DNA from: an uncultured Flavobacteriales bacterium | Lineage (GTDB): Bacteria; Bacteroidota; Bacteroidia; Flavobacteriales; Crocinitomicaceae | Reading direction: 5' to 3' | Length of the DNA stretch: 64,000 nucleotides | Assembly: GCA_946482515.1 (NCBI GenBank) | Contig: CAMLRS010000003.1 | Location: 1 to 64,000 of the forward strand | In this document: in pieces, positions 9,302 through 17,507 of the stretch | Position numbering within the stretch: the stretch's first letter is position 1 | How the letters are laid out: each line of letters begins with the position of its first letter | Notes under the pieces: generated by a model | Databases searched by the model: none | Seen by the model: the letters and a program-made list of their open reading frames with translations, nothing else | What the model was told of the DNA's origin: nothing | Translations under genes and position numbers: made by a program

Positions 9302-10408
9302 ATGTATAAATGGTTCTGCCTCCTTCTTTTGCCGCTTACTTCGATCGCGCAGCAGACGAGCGTGGAGCCGTATTATTTCTCCATCAAGCCCAAAGCAGGT
9401 TTCCTTGCTGCCCACCGCGGAACCATGGGACACCTTCCGAAAGAACACGCTATTGGCGGCGAAATTTCCGTTTACAAGCGTTTTGCCGAATGTAAAAAGT
9501 GGCAATCGGCCTATCGCCAGCCTTACGCAGGCTTTACAGTTTTTGGATCTACGGTAGGCAACAACGCCATCCTCGGACAAGCATTCGGGATCTACGGATT
9601 CATTGAATTTCCGTTTATCGAAAGCCGTAGGCATGTGCTCACCGGGAAATTGTCTTCCGGTGTGGGTTATGTTACGAAAGTATTCGACCAGGAAACGAAT
9701 CCGAAAAACGTGGCGATGAGTACTCACGTAAACGCACTGATCTGCGTCGGCTTGCAGGGACGAATTCGGATCGGCCAGCGGGACGAGCTGCTGTATAGCT
9801 TCGATCTCACGCATCTTTCGAATGGCTCATACCGCGTTCCGAATCTCGGATTGAACATGCCGTTCATCGGGCTGGGCTACGCCCACAATTTCATGTGTCG
9901 CGAAAAACCGTCGGATAGCCTGCTCGTACACCAGGTCGATGTGCGCACGCCTTTCTTCCGGAACTGGAAATGGAGCGTTATTGGCATTTTGTCGTCGAAA
10001 GAAGTCTTTCCTACGGGCGGAAAACAATACCCGGTTTACGCTCTGGCGATCAGCAAACGCAAAGTATTCCGCGCGAAAACGGGAATGGAAATCACACTCG
10101 ACCTCATTTCAAAACAGGCGCTGCTCGGTTACAAAGCCTATGTGCCGAAAACCCAGTGGCAGATCTTCCAGATCGGATTGTATGCCGGCTATGTGCTGCC
10201 GCTCGACCGTTTCCACTTCGTATTGGGAATGGGTGCTTATGTAAAAGACCGCTATAACGCCGATAACGGCCTGTATCACCGGTTGGGCATGCGTTACCAG
10301 TTCGATAACGGCCTGGTGGCCAATCTCACGCTCAAAGCGCATTGGGCCCGCGCCGATTACATCGAATGGGGAATCGGGTACACCTTCAGAAAAAACAGGA
10401 AACAATGA
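9302..10408 (+). CDS. Acyloxyacyl hydrolase / PagL-like lipid A deacylase family protein
   Basis: A 368-residue outer-membrane barrel with signal peptide (MYKWFCLLLLPLTSIAQ). The segment THLSNGSYRVPNLGLN holds the His-Ser pair typical of PagL-type lipid A 3-O-deacylases, followed by barrel strands such as IGLGYAHNF and a C-terminal strand YIEWGIGYTF. It would remove an acyl chain from lipid A and so modify the outer leaflet. The protein is about twice the length of classic PagL, as in Bacteroidota relatives. Its TGA overlaps the ATG of the next gene (ATGA), implying coupled translation. Confidence 0.8.
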   Translation: MYKWFCLLLLPLTSIAQQTSVEPYYFSIKPKAGFLAAHRGTMGHLPKEHAIGGEISVYKRFAECKKWQSAYRQPYAGFTVFGSTVGNNAILGQAFGIYGFIEFPFIESRRHVLTGKLSSGVGYVTKVFDQETNPKNVAMSTHVNALICVGLQGRIRIGQRDELLYSFDLTHLSNGSYRVPNLGLNMPFIGLGYAHNFMCREKPSDSLLVHQVDVRTPFFRNWKWSVIGILSSKEVFPTGGKQYPVYALAISKRKVFRAKTGMEITLDLISKQALLGYKAYVPKTQWQIFQIGLYAGYVLPLDRFHFVLGMGAYVKDRYNADNGLYHRLGMRYQFDNGLVANLTLKAHWARADYIEWGIGYTFRKNRKQ

Positions 10409-11145
10409 AACAGTTGTGCTTTTTCAGTCTGCTCGTCGTGGTCCTGTCGGGCTGCCGGAAACCGGAAAACCGCCAGTGCTGGAAATTTACCGGCGACGAA
10501 AAGACCATTGAGATTCCACTGGAGTCGTTTAACCGGTTGGCACTTTATCCACACATTGCCTACGTATTGGTTCAGGATTCATTGGATAAGATCGAAATCC
10601 GCGGCGGCGAGAACCTGGTGAACCATATTTCCTATGAGGTCAAAAACGGCTCGCTGGAAATTCACAACAAGAACAAATGCGCATTCCTGCGCAATGCGAA
10701 AAAAGAGCTGGTGGTGACGATCCATTTCACCGATCTGTACAATATTCATTACGAAGGCACCGAATACCTCAAATCGCAGGGAACCATTCATTCCGATTAC
10801 TTTACGCTGATGGTGCGCGATGGCGCCGGACCGGTAACGCTCGATCTGCAATCGAAGATTATCAGCGCCGACATTTCACACGGCTGGGGCGATTATACGC
10901 TCACCGGCGAAACGGAATATGCGCGGATCGGAGCGCGAAGCAATGGTTATTGCAATACATTCGGACTGGAAGTAACCGATTCCATCTATGTGGCGTCTGA
11001 AACGCCCGGAACGGTCAAAGTGCGGGCCAACGGCATTCCGCTGCGTGGCTACTCAAAAACTAACGGCGATATCTGGTACCAGGGCACGCCTACGCTCATC
11101 AGTGTGTTGTGCACGAATGGAGGAGAAGTGATCAATAAAAACTAG
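10405..11145 (+). CDS. GIN-domain (DUF2807-like) lipoprotein
   Basis: A 246-residue lipoprotein with lipobox LSGC at the end of a short signal peptide. The rest is beta-rich with repeating strand turns (IPLESFNRLALYPHIAYVLVQ, GGENLVNHISYEV, LKSQGTIHSDYFTLMVRDGAG, ADISHGWGDYTLTG), as in the head GIN domain (DUF2807). The ATG sits inside the stop of the PagL-like gene (ATGA overlap), so both are one transcription unit. Binding or envelope function is likely, but the ligand is unknown. Confidence 0.8.
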   Translation: MKQLCFFSLLVVVLSGCRKPENRQCWKFTGDEKTIEIPLESFNRLALYPHIAYVLVQDSLDKIEIRGGENLVNHISYEVKNGSLEIHNKNKCAFLRNAKKELVVTIHFTDLYNIHYEGTEYLKSQGTIHSDYFTLMVRDGAGPVTLDLQSKIISADISHGWGDYTLTGETEYARIGARSNGYCNTFGLEVTDSIYVASETPGTVKVRANGIPLRGYSKTNGDIWYQGTPTLISVLCTNGGEVINKN

Positions 11146-11155
11146 CATTTTTAAA

Positions 11156-11270
11156 ATGCATAATTCAGAATTATGCATGCAAAACCCACTCCAGTGATAA
11201 ACCCACTTAGCAAAAGAGCATAATTCAGAATTCATCCGCCACGGCGGATAGTATGAATTCTGAATTATGC
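11156..11270. repeat. ATGCATAATTC-type palindromic repeat pair between convergent genes
   Basis: 11156-11178 is a near-perfect palindrome with 11-base arms ATGCATAATTC and GAATTATGCAT around one central base. 11218-11234 and 11254-11270 are perfect 17-base inverted arms enclosing an inner CCGCC/GGCGG stem. The element fills the gap between two converging genes and could act as a two-way terminator. The same words recur at 22831, 23092, 29002, 30009, 52611 and 52829. Confidence 0.85.
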
Positions 11271-11285
11271 ATTAAAAAGAAGGGA

Positions 11286-11948
11286 TTATTTTCCGCGCTT
11301 CAGCTGCATCAACACCTTAAAGGCTTTGTCTACATGGTCCTGTTTCACGATGATAGTGAACTCGTTGGCCGTAGAAACAACTTCCACAATGTTGAGTCCT
11401 TCCCACGCAAGGTGCTTCAGGATGTAATAGTACACACCGTACACTTCTGAATTAACCGCAGGCAGCTTTACAGTGATCGACGCGAGGTCGAGCGTGTGCG
11501 ATTTCAGACGTTCGTTGATGAGCAGGTTGCCGATCTTCGATGAAATGCTGGAAGAAGCAATGATCGTTGTTTCGGTTACCCCACGACAGATCGTGTAAAA
11601 CACATCCGAATCGGAATTCACCAGCTGAACAAGGTCTGCTTGTTTCTGGCGGAGCGATTCTGTGTTTTCAAACGTATAATCTTCCAGGTTGCTGCGAACG
11701 AGAAAATCGCCTAACTCACCGATAATGTTGGTGATTTTGAGGTTGAGACGATGGTAAAGGCCCGGGGACATACGCTTGATCGCCATAACGATCGCGCCTT
11801 CCTTGACTTCTTTTCCAAGTGTTTCCTCGATTTCAGGTTTGATTTTCCTGGCAAGGGAAGAAATATTAATCAGATCGTCCGTCATCGCTTCCCGAAGAAA
11901 CGGACTTCTACCGATGATTTCCTCGGTGATTTTTCCAATAGATAACAT
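11286..11948 (-). CDS. ACT-domain protein related to aspartate kinase regulatory region
   Basis: A 220-residue cytoplasmic protein. The C-terminal half reads like two ACT-type beta-alpha-beta folds (LDLASITVKLPAVNSEVYGVYYYILKHL, then WEGLNIVEVVSTANEFTIIV). The N-terminal half is helical (LSIGKITEEIIGRSPFLREAM, LINISSLARKIKPEIEETLG). Relatives in this phylum are often labelled aspartate kinase, but no kinase domain is present. It probably senses a small molecule such as an amino acid. The ATG at 11948 is preferred over one 39 bases upstream, which would overlap the candidate promoter. Confidence 0.7.
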   Translation of the reverse strand: MLSIGKITEEIIGRSPFLREAMTDDLINISSLARKIKPEIEETLGKEVKEGAIVMAIKRMSPGLYHRLNLKITNIIGELGDFLVRSNLEDYTFENTESLRQKQADLVQLVNSDSDVFYTICRGVTETTIIASSSISSKIGNLLINERLKSHTLDLASITVKLPAVNSEVYGVYYYILKHLAWEGLNIVEVVSTANEFTIIVKQDHVDKAFKVLMQLKRGK

Positions 11949-11974
11949 AACTGAGTATGAGTTTAACAGGTGTG

Positions 11975-11982
11975 CAAATTTA
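11975..11982 (-). promoter_or_regulatory. Candidate -7 box of the ACT-domain gene
   Basis: TAAATTTG on the minus strand, 26 bases before the ATG at 11948. It is an exact fit to TAnnTTTG and supports the downstream start codon choice. A convincing -33 element was not found. Confidence 0.45.
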
Positions 11983-12189
11983 AACATTAACGGTTATGTT
12001 TTTAAACATAAGAAACAATTAAATAAAGAAGAATGAATATTAACTTCCTTTCAGTGAAGGAACAGCAGTTTTCAGCGAGGATTTGTCCAAACCCTGATTT
12101 TTGTTTGAAAAAACGGGCTTTTTCCCTGATTTTGAAGGGAAAAACAACTAATTCGATATAGTACTGGTGAAGACGGTGAAAAAGGGCCG

Positions 12190-12897
12190 TCAGGCGAGCT
12201 GATGAATGATTTCCCTGACATACGAAAGAGCCAGGTTAAGCTGCTGCTGCTGATCGAGATCGCTGTTGTCGATAACGATGGCATCCTCGGCTTGTTTCAG
12301 CGGACTTTCAGCCCTTGTGCTGTCGAGGTGATCGCGTTCGAGCAGGTTCTGGGCAACTTCCTTGCGGGTTACTTTCATGCCCTTAGAAGTAAGCTCGAGG
12401 AAACGGCGATCGGTGCGAACGTCGATAGAAGCGGTCAGGAAAAGCTTTAATTCGGCTTCCGGGAACACAACCGTACCGATATCGCGTCCGTCCATGACAA
12501 CGCCTCCTATGCGCCCCAGCTCCTGTTGTTCTTCCACGAGTTTGTGGCGCACTTCTTTGATCGCTGAAACCGGGCTGACGAGCTGTGAGATCTGCATGGA
12601 GCGAATGGCCGCCGAAACATCTTTTCCATTGAGAAGCAACGGATGTTCCCTGCCTTTTTCCATCAGTTTGCCGAAACGCAGCTCGATATTGGGCAATGAG
12701 CGGATAATAGCTTCCTTATCGATCGCTCCATCGATGATCAGGGCGTTTTCTACGGCATAAAGCGTAACGCCGCGGTACATGGCCCCGGAATCGATGAAAA
12801 CGTACTGCAGGGAAGCTGCCAGTGCTTTGGCAAGCGTGCTTTTTCCGCACGATGAATAGCCATCGATCGCAATGTTGATTTTCTTCGAATCTTTCAT
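12190..12897 (-). CDS. cmk: Cytidylate kinase
   Basis: A 235-residue enzyme that phosphorylates CMP/dCMP with ATP. The P-loop is GYSSCGKST (residues 13-21), followed by FIDSGAMYRGVTLYAV, VVMDGRDIGTVVFPEA and the lid region LTASIDVRTDRRFLEL with RDHLDSTRAESPL. Length and motif order are as usual for Cmk. It stands alone on the minus strand downstream of the two barrel genes and has its own start after a terminator. Confidence 0.95.
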   Translation of the reverse strand: MKDSKKINIAIDGYSSCGKSTLAKALAASLQYVFIDSGAMYRGVTLYAVENALIIDGAIDKEAIIRSLPNIELRFGKLMEKGREHPLLLNGKDVSAAIRSMQISQLVSPVSAIKEVRHKLVEEQQELGRIGGVVMDGRDIGTVVFPEAELKLFLTASIDVRTDRRFLELTSKGMKVTRKEVAQNLLERDHLDSTRAESPLKQAEDAIVIDNSDLDQQQQLNLALSYVREIIHQLA

Positions 12898-12975
12898 CGT
12901 ACAGGTACGCGGTTTGATTTTTCAAGGTAAAAATAGTGAATCCGGTGGTGATTTCAAATCGCGGCCCGGCTTCAT

Positions 12976-13008
12976 AAAAAAGGCGTCCCGAATCCCGGAA
13001 CGCCTTTT
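12976..13008 (-). terminator. Terminator after the downstream barrel paralogue
   Basis: The arms AAAAGGCGT and ACGCCTTTT, with inner CCGGG/CCCGG pairing, are followed by a T run on the minus strand, 17 bases past the stop at 13026. Confidence 0.85.
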
Positions 13009-13025
13009 GAAAAGTGCTATCTGTA

Positions 13026-13706
13026 TCAGAAACGCCAGCCAAGTCGGAAAGCTCCCATAACGTTGTTGCCAATGTTGCTGAATTTTTCTTCCGGCTGAAT
13101 GGCCGTTGAAACGGTAATGCCGCCTGAAGTAACGCTGCTTTCGCCTTCGCCCTGTTTCAGCGCCTGCAAACCGAATCCCATTTCAGCGCCGATGTAAAAA
13201 TGCTCGCTGAAATAGAAGTCTGTTCCGGCTACGATGTTGAATCCGAACAGCGATACCGGACGCACGCTTTCTTCCTGGTAATCGGCAATGTACATTGTGC
13301 CGTCAGTATCGGTTCCTTCTGTGCGTTGTTTGGCACCACCCAGGATGATATCGAGCCCGACATAAGGCGACAGGCGATCGGTTCCGGTAAAATGGTATTC
13401 ACCGCCGAGCCCAATGTTCCAGGCGTTTGAACGTGTGATGTATTCACCGGAAGCGCCCTGTGTCACATTCGGGCCTTCGTAGAACAGCTCGGTGTATTTG
13501 GTGTTGCTGAGGCCTACTGTGAGGCGGGCAGCGATGTTATCGGCAAAGAAATAACGAAAACGAATAGAAGGGGAGTTGAACGTTAAGGTATTGGCATTCC
13601 AGCCCACTTGTCCTTCCAGCGACATCGGTGTGCCTGCATCAGGTTTCTGGGCCATTACAGCGCCCGAAAGGAGCAATCCGCCCAGCAGTAAGTTGATGTG
13701 TTTCAT
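13026..13706 (-). CDS. Outer-membrane beta-barrel protein, paralogue A
   Basis: A 226-residue barrel with signal peptide MKHINLLLGGLLLSGAVMAQ and repeated amphipathic strands (SIRFRYFFADNIAARLTVGL, YHFTGTDRLSPYVGLDIILG, FYFSEHFYIGAEMGFGLQ), ending FRLGWRF. It is collinear with, and exactly as long as, the gene upstream at 13820-14500. Codons are GC-rich and mixed, unlike its paralogue, so expression is probably lower. It resembles small OmpX/OmpA-barrel-type proteins; the function is not known. Confidence 0.88.
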   Translation of the reverse strand: MKHINLLLGGLLLSGAVMAQKPDAGTPMSLEGQVGWNANTLTFNSPSIRFRYFFADNIAARLTVGLSNTKYTELFYEGPNVTQGASGEYITRSNAWNIGLGGEYHFTGTDRLSPYVGLDIILGGAKQRTEGTDTDGTMYIADYQEESVRPVSLFGFNIVAGTDFYFSEHFYIGAEMGFGLQALKQGEGESSVTSGGITVSTAIQPEEKFSNIGNNVMGAFRLGWRF

Positions 13707-13768
13707 AGTGTGTTTTGTTTTGATTAGAACGAATGTAGCTAAAACTTTTGGATGCGGGAATAAGGCAC

Positions 13769-13803
13769 AAAAAAAGGGGCGGATTATCGTCCGCCCCCTT
13801 TAT
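13769..13803 (-). terminator. Terminator between the two barrel paralogues
   Basis: A strong GC stem (AAAGGGGGCGGA pairing with TCCGCCCCTTT) is followed on the minus strand by seven T. It ends the highly expressed barrel gene and separates it from the second copy, so the two are separate transcription units. Confidence 0.9.
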
Positions 13804-13819
13804 AGAATTCCTTAAAGGA

Positions 13820-14500
13820 TTAGAATCTCCAACCCAGACGGAAGTTACCGATGAAGTTGTTACCCAAAGTAGACTCTTTCTCTTCTGGACGGATAGGACC
13901 AGAAACTGTAGTACCACCTGAAGTTACGCTAGCTTCACCTTCTTTCCATGTTGTAGAAGCCCATCCGAAACCAAGTTCCATACCGATGTAGAAGTTCTCT
14001 GCGAAGTAGTAGTCTGTACCAGCTACCAGGTTCACACCGAACATAGATGTTGGAGTCTCTGAAGTCTCAGAGTAGTCAGCAACGTAAGAAGTACCATCAG
14101 AGTCAGTACCTTCTGTAGTTACTTTAGAACCACCGAACATGATGTCGATACCAGCGTAAGGAGACAGACGATCTGTACCAGCGAAGTGGTATTCAGCACC
14201 GATTGCAGCACCCCATCCGTTGTCTTTAGTAATGTATTCTCCGGCAGCGCCTTCTGTTACACCTGGTCCTTCGTAGAAGTTCTCAGTAGTTTTCGTGTTG
14301 TCTACCATCAGAGTTACACGAGCTGCGATGTTGTCAGCAAGGAAGTAACGGAAACGGATGGCAGGTGCCTGGAAGCTCAATGTAGAAGCATTGAAACCGA
14401 GCTGACCTTCCAATGTCATTGGAACGCTAGCATCAGGCTTTTGTGCGAGTACAGCACCGGACAGGATAATCCCACCAACTAATAAACTCAACTTTTTCAT
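13820..14500 (-). CDS. Outer-membrane beta-barrel protein, paralogue B, probably abundant
   Basis: A 226-residue barrel with signal peptide MKKLSLLVGGIILSGAVLAQ and shared blocks IRFRYFLADNIAARVTL, GAAGEYITKDN, YHFAGTDRLSPYAGIDIMFG, ENFYIGMELGFGW and FRLGWRF. Compared with paralogue A, codon choice is strikingly narrow (GGT, GTT, GTA, TCT, ACT, GAA preferred), typical of very highly expressed genes. It also has the best promoter match of the pair and a strong terminator. It may be a major outer-membrane protein of this organism. Confidence 0.9.
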   Translation of the reverse strand: MKKLSLLVGGIILSGAVLAQKPDASVPMTLEGQLGFNASTLSFQAPAIRFRYFLADNIAARVTLMVDNTKTTENFYEGPGVTEGAAGEYITKDNGWGAAIGAEYHFAGTDRLSPYAGIDIMFGGSKVTTEGTDSDGTSYVADYSETSETPTSMFGVNLVAGTDYYFAENFYIGMELGFGWASTTWKEGEASVTSGGTTVSGPIRPEEKESTLGNNFIGNFRLGWRF

Positions 14501-14524
14501 AACTTTTTTAAATATTGGTTTGAG

Positions 14525-14554
14525 CGAAAGTAGGTAAAACTTCTTTTATAACAA
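14525..14554 (-). promoter_or_regulatory. Promoter of the abundant barrel gene
   Basis: On the minus strand, TTG (14554-14552) and TACTTTCG (14532-14525) are separated by 19 bases, close to the Bacteroidota TTTG-N19-TAnnTTTG arrangement. The box is 24 bases before the ATG, leaving room for a short leader. Confidence 0.6.
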
Positions 14555-14683
14555 GCGATATTTATTAACATAAATGAGTGAATAACGCCTCTGAGTGCTT
14601 ATTTTGCTGATTCTCGGAATCCCATGGCGATTTTGCTGAAAGCGCATAAAATGGGGCTTTCAGGAACGAAAAACAGGCTTTTT

Positions 14684-15709
14684 TCAGCGATTTTTAACGA
14701 GAGGAATACTGATTGTCAGGTGATTCTGAAAGCCGGCAACGGAATAAGCCAGCAAACCGTAGTCGAGAGAGAAGCGTTTGAAGTACATGCCCACTCCGAA
14801 GCTGAATCCGGCCAATCCGGGACGCTGAACCACTTTGAGCTCTTGTCGGCGGTGGTAATCGAAGGCAACGCGCAAATGCAGTTTTTGCCCGAGCAATAAT
14901 TCGGTTTGTACAACGAAATGACGGGACAGCTTTTCCACAAAGCCGGCCTTCTTTACGGCAATGATTTCGCCGGTCAGCGGATCGATCTTGTCACGGGCGT
15001 TCGGATCATTATAGGTCAGGTCCCATTTCTGCAAATGCTGTCCTAAAAGTGAAAAACGGAAAGGTGCGTGACGCAGCTTGTGGGAAATGCCCAGCTGGAT
15101 TTCGAGCGGAAGGTCGCTGCGGGTTCCGTTATAGCCTTTCCATTGTATTCCTAAATTCCTCACAACACCCGAAATCACAAGCCTTTTGTCGTCGTCGGTA
15201 TAACAACCGCCGATGTCGAGCGAGTTACCGAAAGCGACATACGAATCGAGCTGCGAATAAATCGTATTCAAGGTTGCACCGATGTGCATGCGCTCGTTGA
15301 TGCTTTTTCCGACACTTACACCGAGGATGAAATCGCCTGGTGAAAATGTGCCGAGATCGGCGCCGTTGATGTCGGTACGCTGCATTTTTCCATAAGAAAC
15401 GTAGCGGAAGTGAGCAGCTCCGGTAAGTTTCCCGAACTGGTGCGCGTAGTTCAATCCGCCGATGTTGATGCCACCGGCCATAAGTGCCTGGCTGATGGAG
15501 CCGTGTCCGTGCATTTGTCCGTTGAGCAACGCCGGGTTCTGAATCCCCAGGTTGACGTCTTTATCGCGGGCAGTAATAAAATCGCCGCCCAATCCTGCCG
15601 TGCGGGCACTGTAAGAAAGGTTGAGGAAATTAAAGCCGGTGATGCCGCCGGTCTGGGCGCCTGCAAGAAATGCAGAAAAGACAAAAACGAAGGGTAGCAC
15701 TTGTTTCAT
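14684..15709 (-). CDS. porQ: PorQ-like type IX secretion outer-membrane protein
   Basis: A 341-residue protein with signal peptide MKQVLPFVFVFSAFLAGAQ followed by the PorQ-type opening GGITGFNFLNLSYSARTAGL and GGDFITARDKDVNLGIQNPA. The remainder is a PorV/PorQ-like barrel ending LTISIPLVKNR. PorQ belongs to the attachment part of the type IX system, which links exported cargo proteins to the cell surface; the giant repeat protein at the left edge is a plausible client. The ATG at 15709 is chosen because it begins the signal peptide; an ATG six codons earlier exists. Confidence 0.85.
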   Translation of the reverse strand: MKQVLPFVFVFSAFLAGAQTGGITGFNFLNLSYSARTAGLGGDFITARDKDVNLGIQNPALLNGQMHGHGSISQALMAGGINIGGLNYAHQFGKLTGAAHFRYVSYGKMQRTDINGADLGTFSPGDFILGVSVGKSINERMHIGATLNTIYSQLDSYVAFGNSLDIGGCYTDDDKRLVISGVVRNLGIQWKGYNGTRSDLPLEIQLGISHKLRHAPFRFSLLGQHLQKWDLTYNDPNARDKIDPLTGEIIAVKKAGFVEKLSRHFVVQTELLLGQKLHLRVAFDYHRRQELKVVQRPGLAGFSFGVGMYFKRFSLDYGLLAYSVAGFQNHLTISIPLVKNR

Positions 15710-15732
15710 AGGACACTTAACGCGCATTTTTA

Positions 15733-15857
15733 ATTTTTAGTCTGTTCAGTCATTCGGTCTCCTGTCTGTCAGTCTCCAGTCTATTAGTCCAAAATCTATC
15801 AAGTCTAATGTCTATCAGTCCTGAAGTTTTAAAGTCATAAAATCCTAAAGTCCTAAA
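15733..15857. repeat. AGTC-word intergenic repeat
   Basis: Short phased words built on AGTC/GTCT (agtctgt, agtcatt, agtctcc, agtctat, agtccaa, agtctaa, agtcctg) run from just upstream of porQ into the last codons of the next gene: the final ALGL and its TAG stop lie inside the repeat text. The arms read as inverted complements around the middle, so the RNA could fold. Confidence 0.7.
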
Positions 15858-16192
15858 GCTTTGCGTTTGCCAGCCGGTAATTTGGAGGCCACAAGGTGAT
15901 AGGAATCGTTCAGGAGCTCCTGCCATTCTTTGAGGGAGAAGCGTTGGATATCGTCGGTGAAGATCCATTTATAGCGCGCCATGTACGGAGCAGGCATACA
16001 GCCCGGTTTTACCGAAAGCAGCTCGAAGTTTTCATTCGAAGCTTTAAAGGAAGCCGAAACGGGAAAAGCATCCGGCGCTGTAACCAGGAACATTTTATCG
16101 GCTACGCAGAAACACAGGTGGTCGTCCCATTTAATATCGGTCGTAACGCCGGGAAACTGTTCGCAAATGGATTGAATTTCTGTCAGAGTCAT
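15845..16192 (-). CDS. MmcQ/YjbR family protein
   Basis: A 115-residue cytoplasmic protein. It has the family pattern of an N-terminal helix ending FPGVTTDIKWDDHLCFCVADKMF, a strand SASFKASNENFELL and the C-terminal YKWIFTDDIQRFSLKEWQELLNDSYHLVASKLP. The fold resembles CyaY, and DNA binding has been proposed for the family, but the role is not settled. Its last residues come from an intergenic repeat. Confidence 0.88.
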   Translation of the reverse strand: MTLTEIQSICEQFPGVTTDIKWDDHLCFCVADKMFLVTAPDAFPVSASFKASNENFELLSVKPGCMPAPYMARYKWIFTDDIQRFSLKEWQELLNDSYHLVASKLPAGKRKALGL

Positions 16193-16195
16193 TTT

Positions 16196-16352
16196 TTAGT
16201 TTGTGAGTTTTATAGTTAGCGAGTTAATGAGTTGTTGGGTTGATGAGTTACGGGATTTCAGAGTTGATGAGTTATAGGGTTGATGGGTTGACGAGTTTTT
16301 GAGTTTTGTTACTAACTCAAAAACTATTCAACTATGCAACTCACTAACTATT
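16196..16352. repeat. GAGTT-word intergenic repeat
   Basis: Seven- to nine-base words such as gagttaatgagttgttgg and gttgatgggttgacgagt on one side face actcaaaaactattcaac and caactcactaac on the other, making an imperfect inverted repeat about 155 bases long. It stretches from four bases before the YjbR start codon to the stop of the thioesterase gene. Confidence 0.8.
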
Positions 16353-16827
16353 ACATATAGTCTTTCAAATGAGGCGACATTTCGTTTTCGATGTCTTTTC
16401 GTAATTGCATGAGGCGAATGGCGTATTGCTCCATGTGTTTTTCGCGCTCGGTATCGGGTACCCACTGGCGCGATGGGCGTGGTTTCCCTTCGGCATCAAC
16501 AGCTACGAAAACGATCACGCAATGGGTGGTTTTTTCGAATTTCCCTTCCGTCATCCCGCGGGAATAAACGTCGACGGCGATGTGTATGCTCGTTGAGCCG
16601 GTATAAATAACGCGCGCCATGATCTTCACCAGGCTGCCGATCTGTATAGGACGGTAGAAGCGGATGCCGCCCACGTAAACGGTCACACAATAGCCTTCCG
16701 ACCAGGTCGAAGCGCAGGCATAAGCGGCCTGATCGATCCATTTCATAACGGCGCCACCGTGCACTTTCCCCCCGAAATTCACATCGGACGGCTCGCTGAC
16801 AAACTGGAAGGTGATTTTATCCTGCAT
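16351..16827 (-). CDS. Acyl-CoA thioesterase, hotdog fold
   Basis: A 158-residue cytoplasmic enzyme that hydrolyses acyl-CoA to free acid and CoA. Family marks are FGGKVHGGAVMKWIDQAAYACA (the hotdog helix with its Asp), then GIRFYRPIQIGSLVKIMARVIYTGSTSIHIAVDVYSR and the strand THCVIVFVAVD. The length fits YciA/ACOT-type single-domain thioesterases. It is flanked on both sides by GAGTT-type repeats. Confidence 0.9.
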   Translation of the reverse strand: MQDKITFQFVSEPSDVNFGGKVHGGAVMKWIDQAAYACASTWSEGYCVTVYVGGIRFYRPIQIGSLVKIMARVIYTGSTSIHIAVDVYSRGMTEGKFEKTTHCVIVFVAVDAEGKPRPSRQWVPDTEREKHMEQYAIRLMQLRKDIENEMSPHLKDYM

Positions 16828-16830
16828 TTT

Positions 16831-16953
16831 TTAGTTGTAGAGTTTTTGAGTTAAAGAGTTCTGAGTTAAAGAGTTTCTGAGTTGCAGAGTTTTTGAAGTT
16901 GACGAGTTTATCAAATAACTCTGAAACTCTTTAACTCATCAACTCGCTAACCT
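16831..16953. repeat. GAGTT-word intergenic repeat, second copy
   Basis: Left words (gttgtagagtttttgagtt, aaagagttctgagtt) pair with right words (aactctgaaactc, aactcatcaactcgc). It fills the space between the thioesterase start and the stop of the next minus-strand gene at 16953 with almost nothing else present. Confidence 0.8.
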
Positions 16954-17351
16954 TAGCGCGTATAAATAAATTCCACCTTTTCGCCTTCTTTGGTGCCGAT
17001 TTCTTCAAGGATGAGCTCGCGTTCCTTGAGCTTTTTGATCAGGAAGCGCTTTTTGTCGTTTTTGAAGGTCAGGACGAGCTCGTCACCGCCGTTTTCAAGG
17101 GTATAAGTACCTTTCAGCGTATCGTCGTTGAGGTTGGGCGTTACGAGCGAAAAATGGGTGTCGTCGATAAAGCGGTAGGTCATGTCGCGGAACAAGTCTT
17201 TGGTTTGTTCCAGCTCGAACGGGTCCATCTGGGGAGCTTTCTCGTCGAATTTCAAATCGCTGAAAACCCACACACCGGCAAGGTCACGCGTGGAGTTGCC
17301 GCAAGCTGTTACCAATAAGATGATTGCCAAAAATCCTGTCAAACGCTTCAT
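16953..17351 (-). CDS. Small lipoprotein, lipocalin-like
   Basis: A 132-residue protein with lipobox VTACG after a short signal peptide. The mature part reads as a small beta-barrel or lipocalin-like domain: DLAGVWVFSDL, YRFIDDTHFSLVTP, LKGTYTLENGGDELVLTFKN, ERELILEEI. A membrane-facing envelope role is likely, but the ligand is unknown. The start at 17351 is chosen for the signal peptide; nine residues upstream are in frame but add charged residues. Confidence 0.7.
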   Translation of the reverse strand: MKRLTGFLAIILLVTACGNSTRDLAGVWVFSDLKFDEKAPQMDPFELEQTKDLFRDMTYRFIDDTHFSLVTPNLNDDTLKGTYTLENGGDELVLTFKNDKKRFLIKKLKERELILEEIGTKEGEKVEFIYTR

Positions 17352-17507
17352 GTCTTCTTTTTCGGTGAAAGATAGCAAAAAACGTCCGCTCAGTAAGGGT
17401 TTTTTACGAAATGTAGTGATTGTTGAGCCAGCCGTTTGTTGATAAATTGATTAAATATTAATCAATTTAACTTGTAAAAATGATTAAAAAATAAGAATTT
17501 TGACATC

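Noticed and set aside
12118..12146. TTTTTCCCT/AGGGAAAAA hairpin after cmk as a terminator
   Set aside because: The T run is not on the correct side in either direction and it lies 44 bases past the stop; evidence too weak to call.
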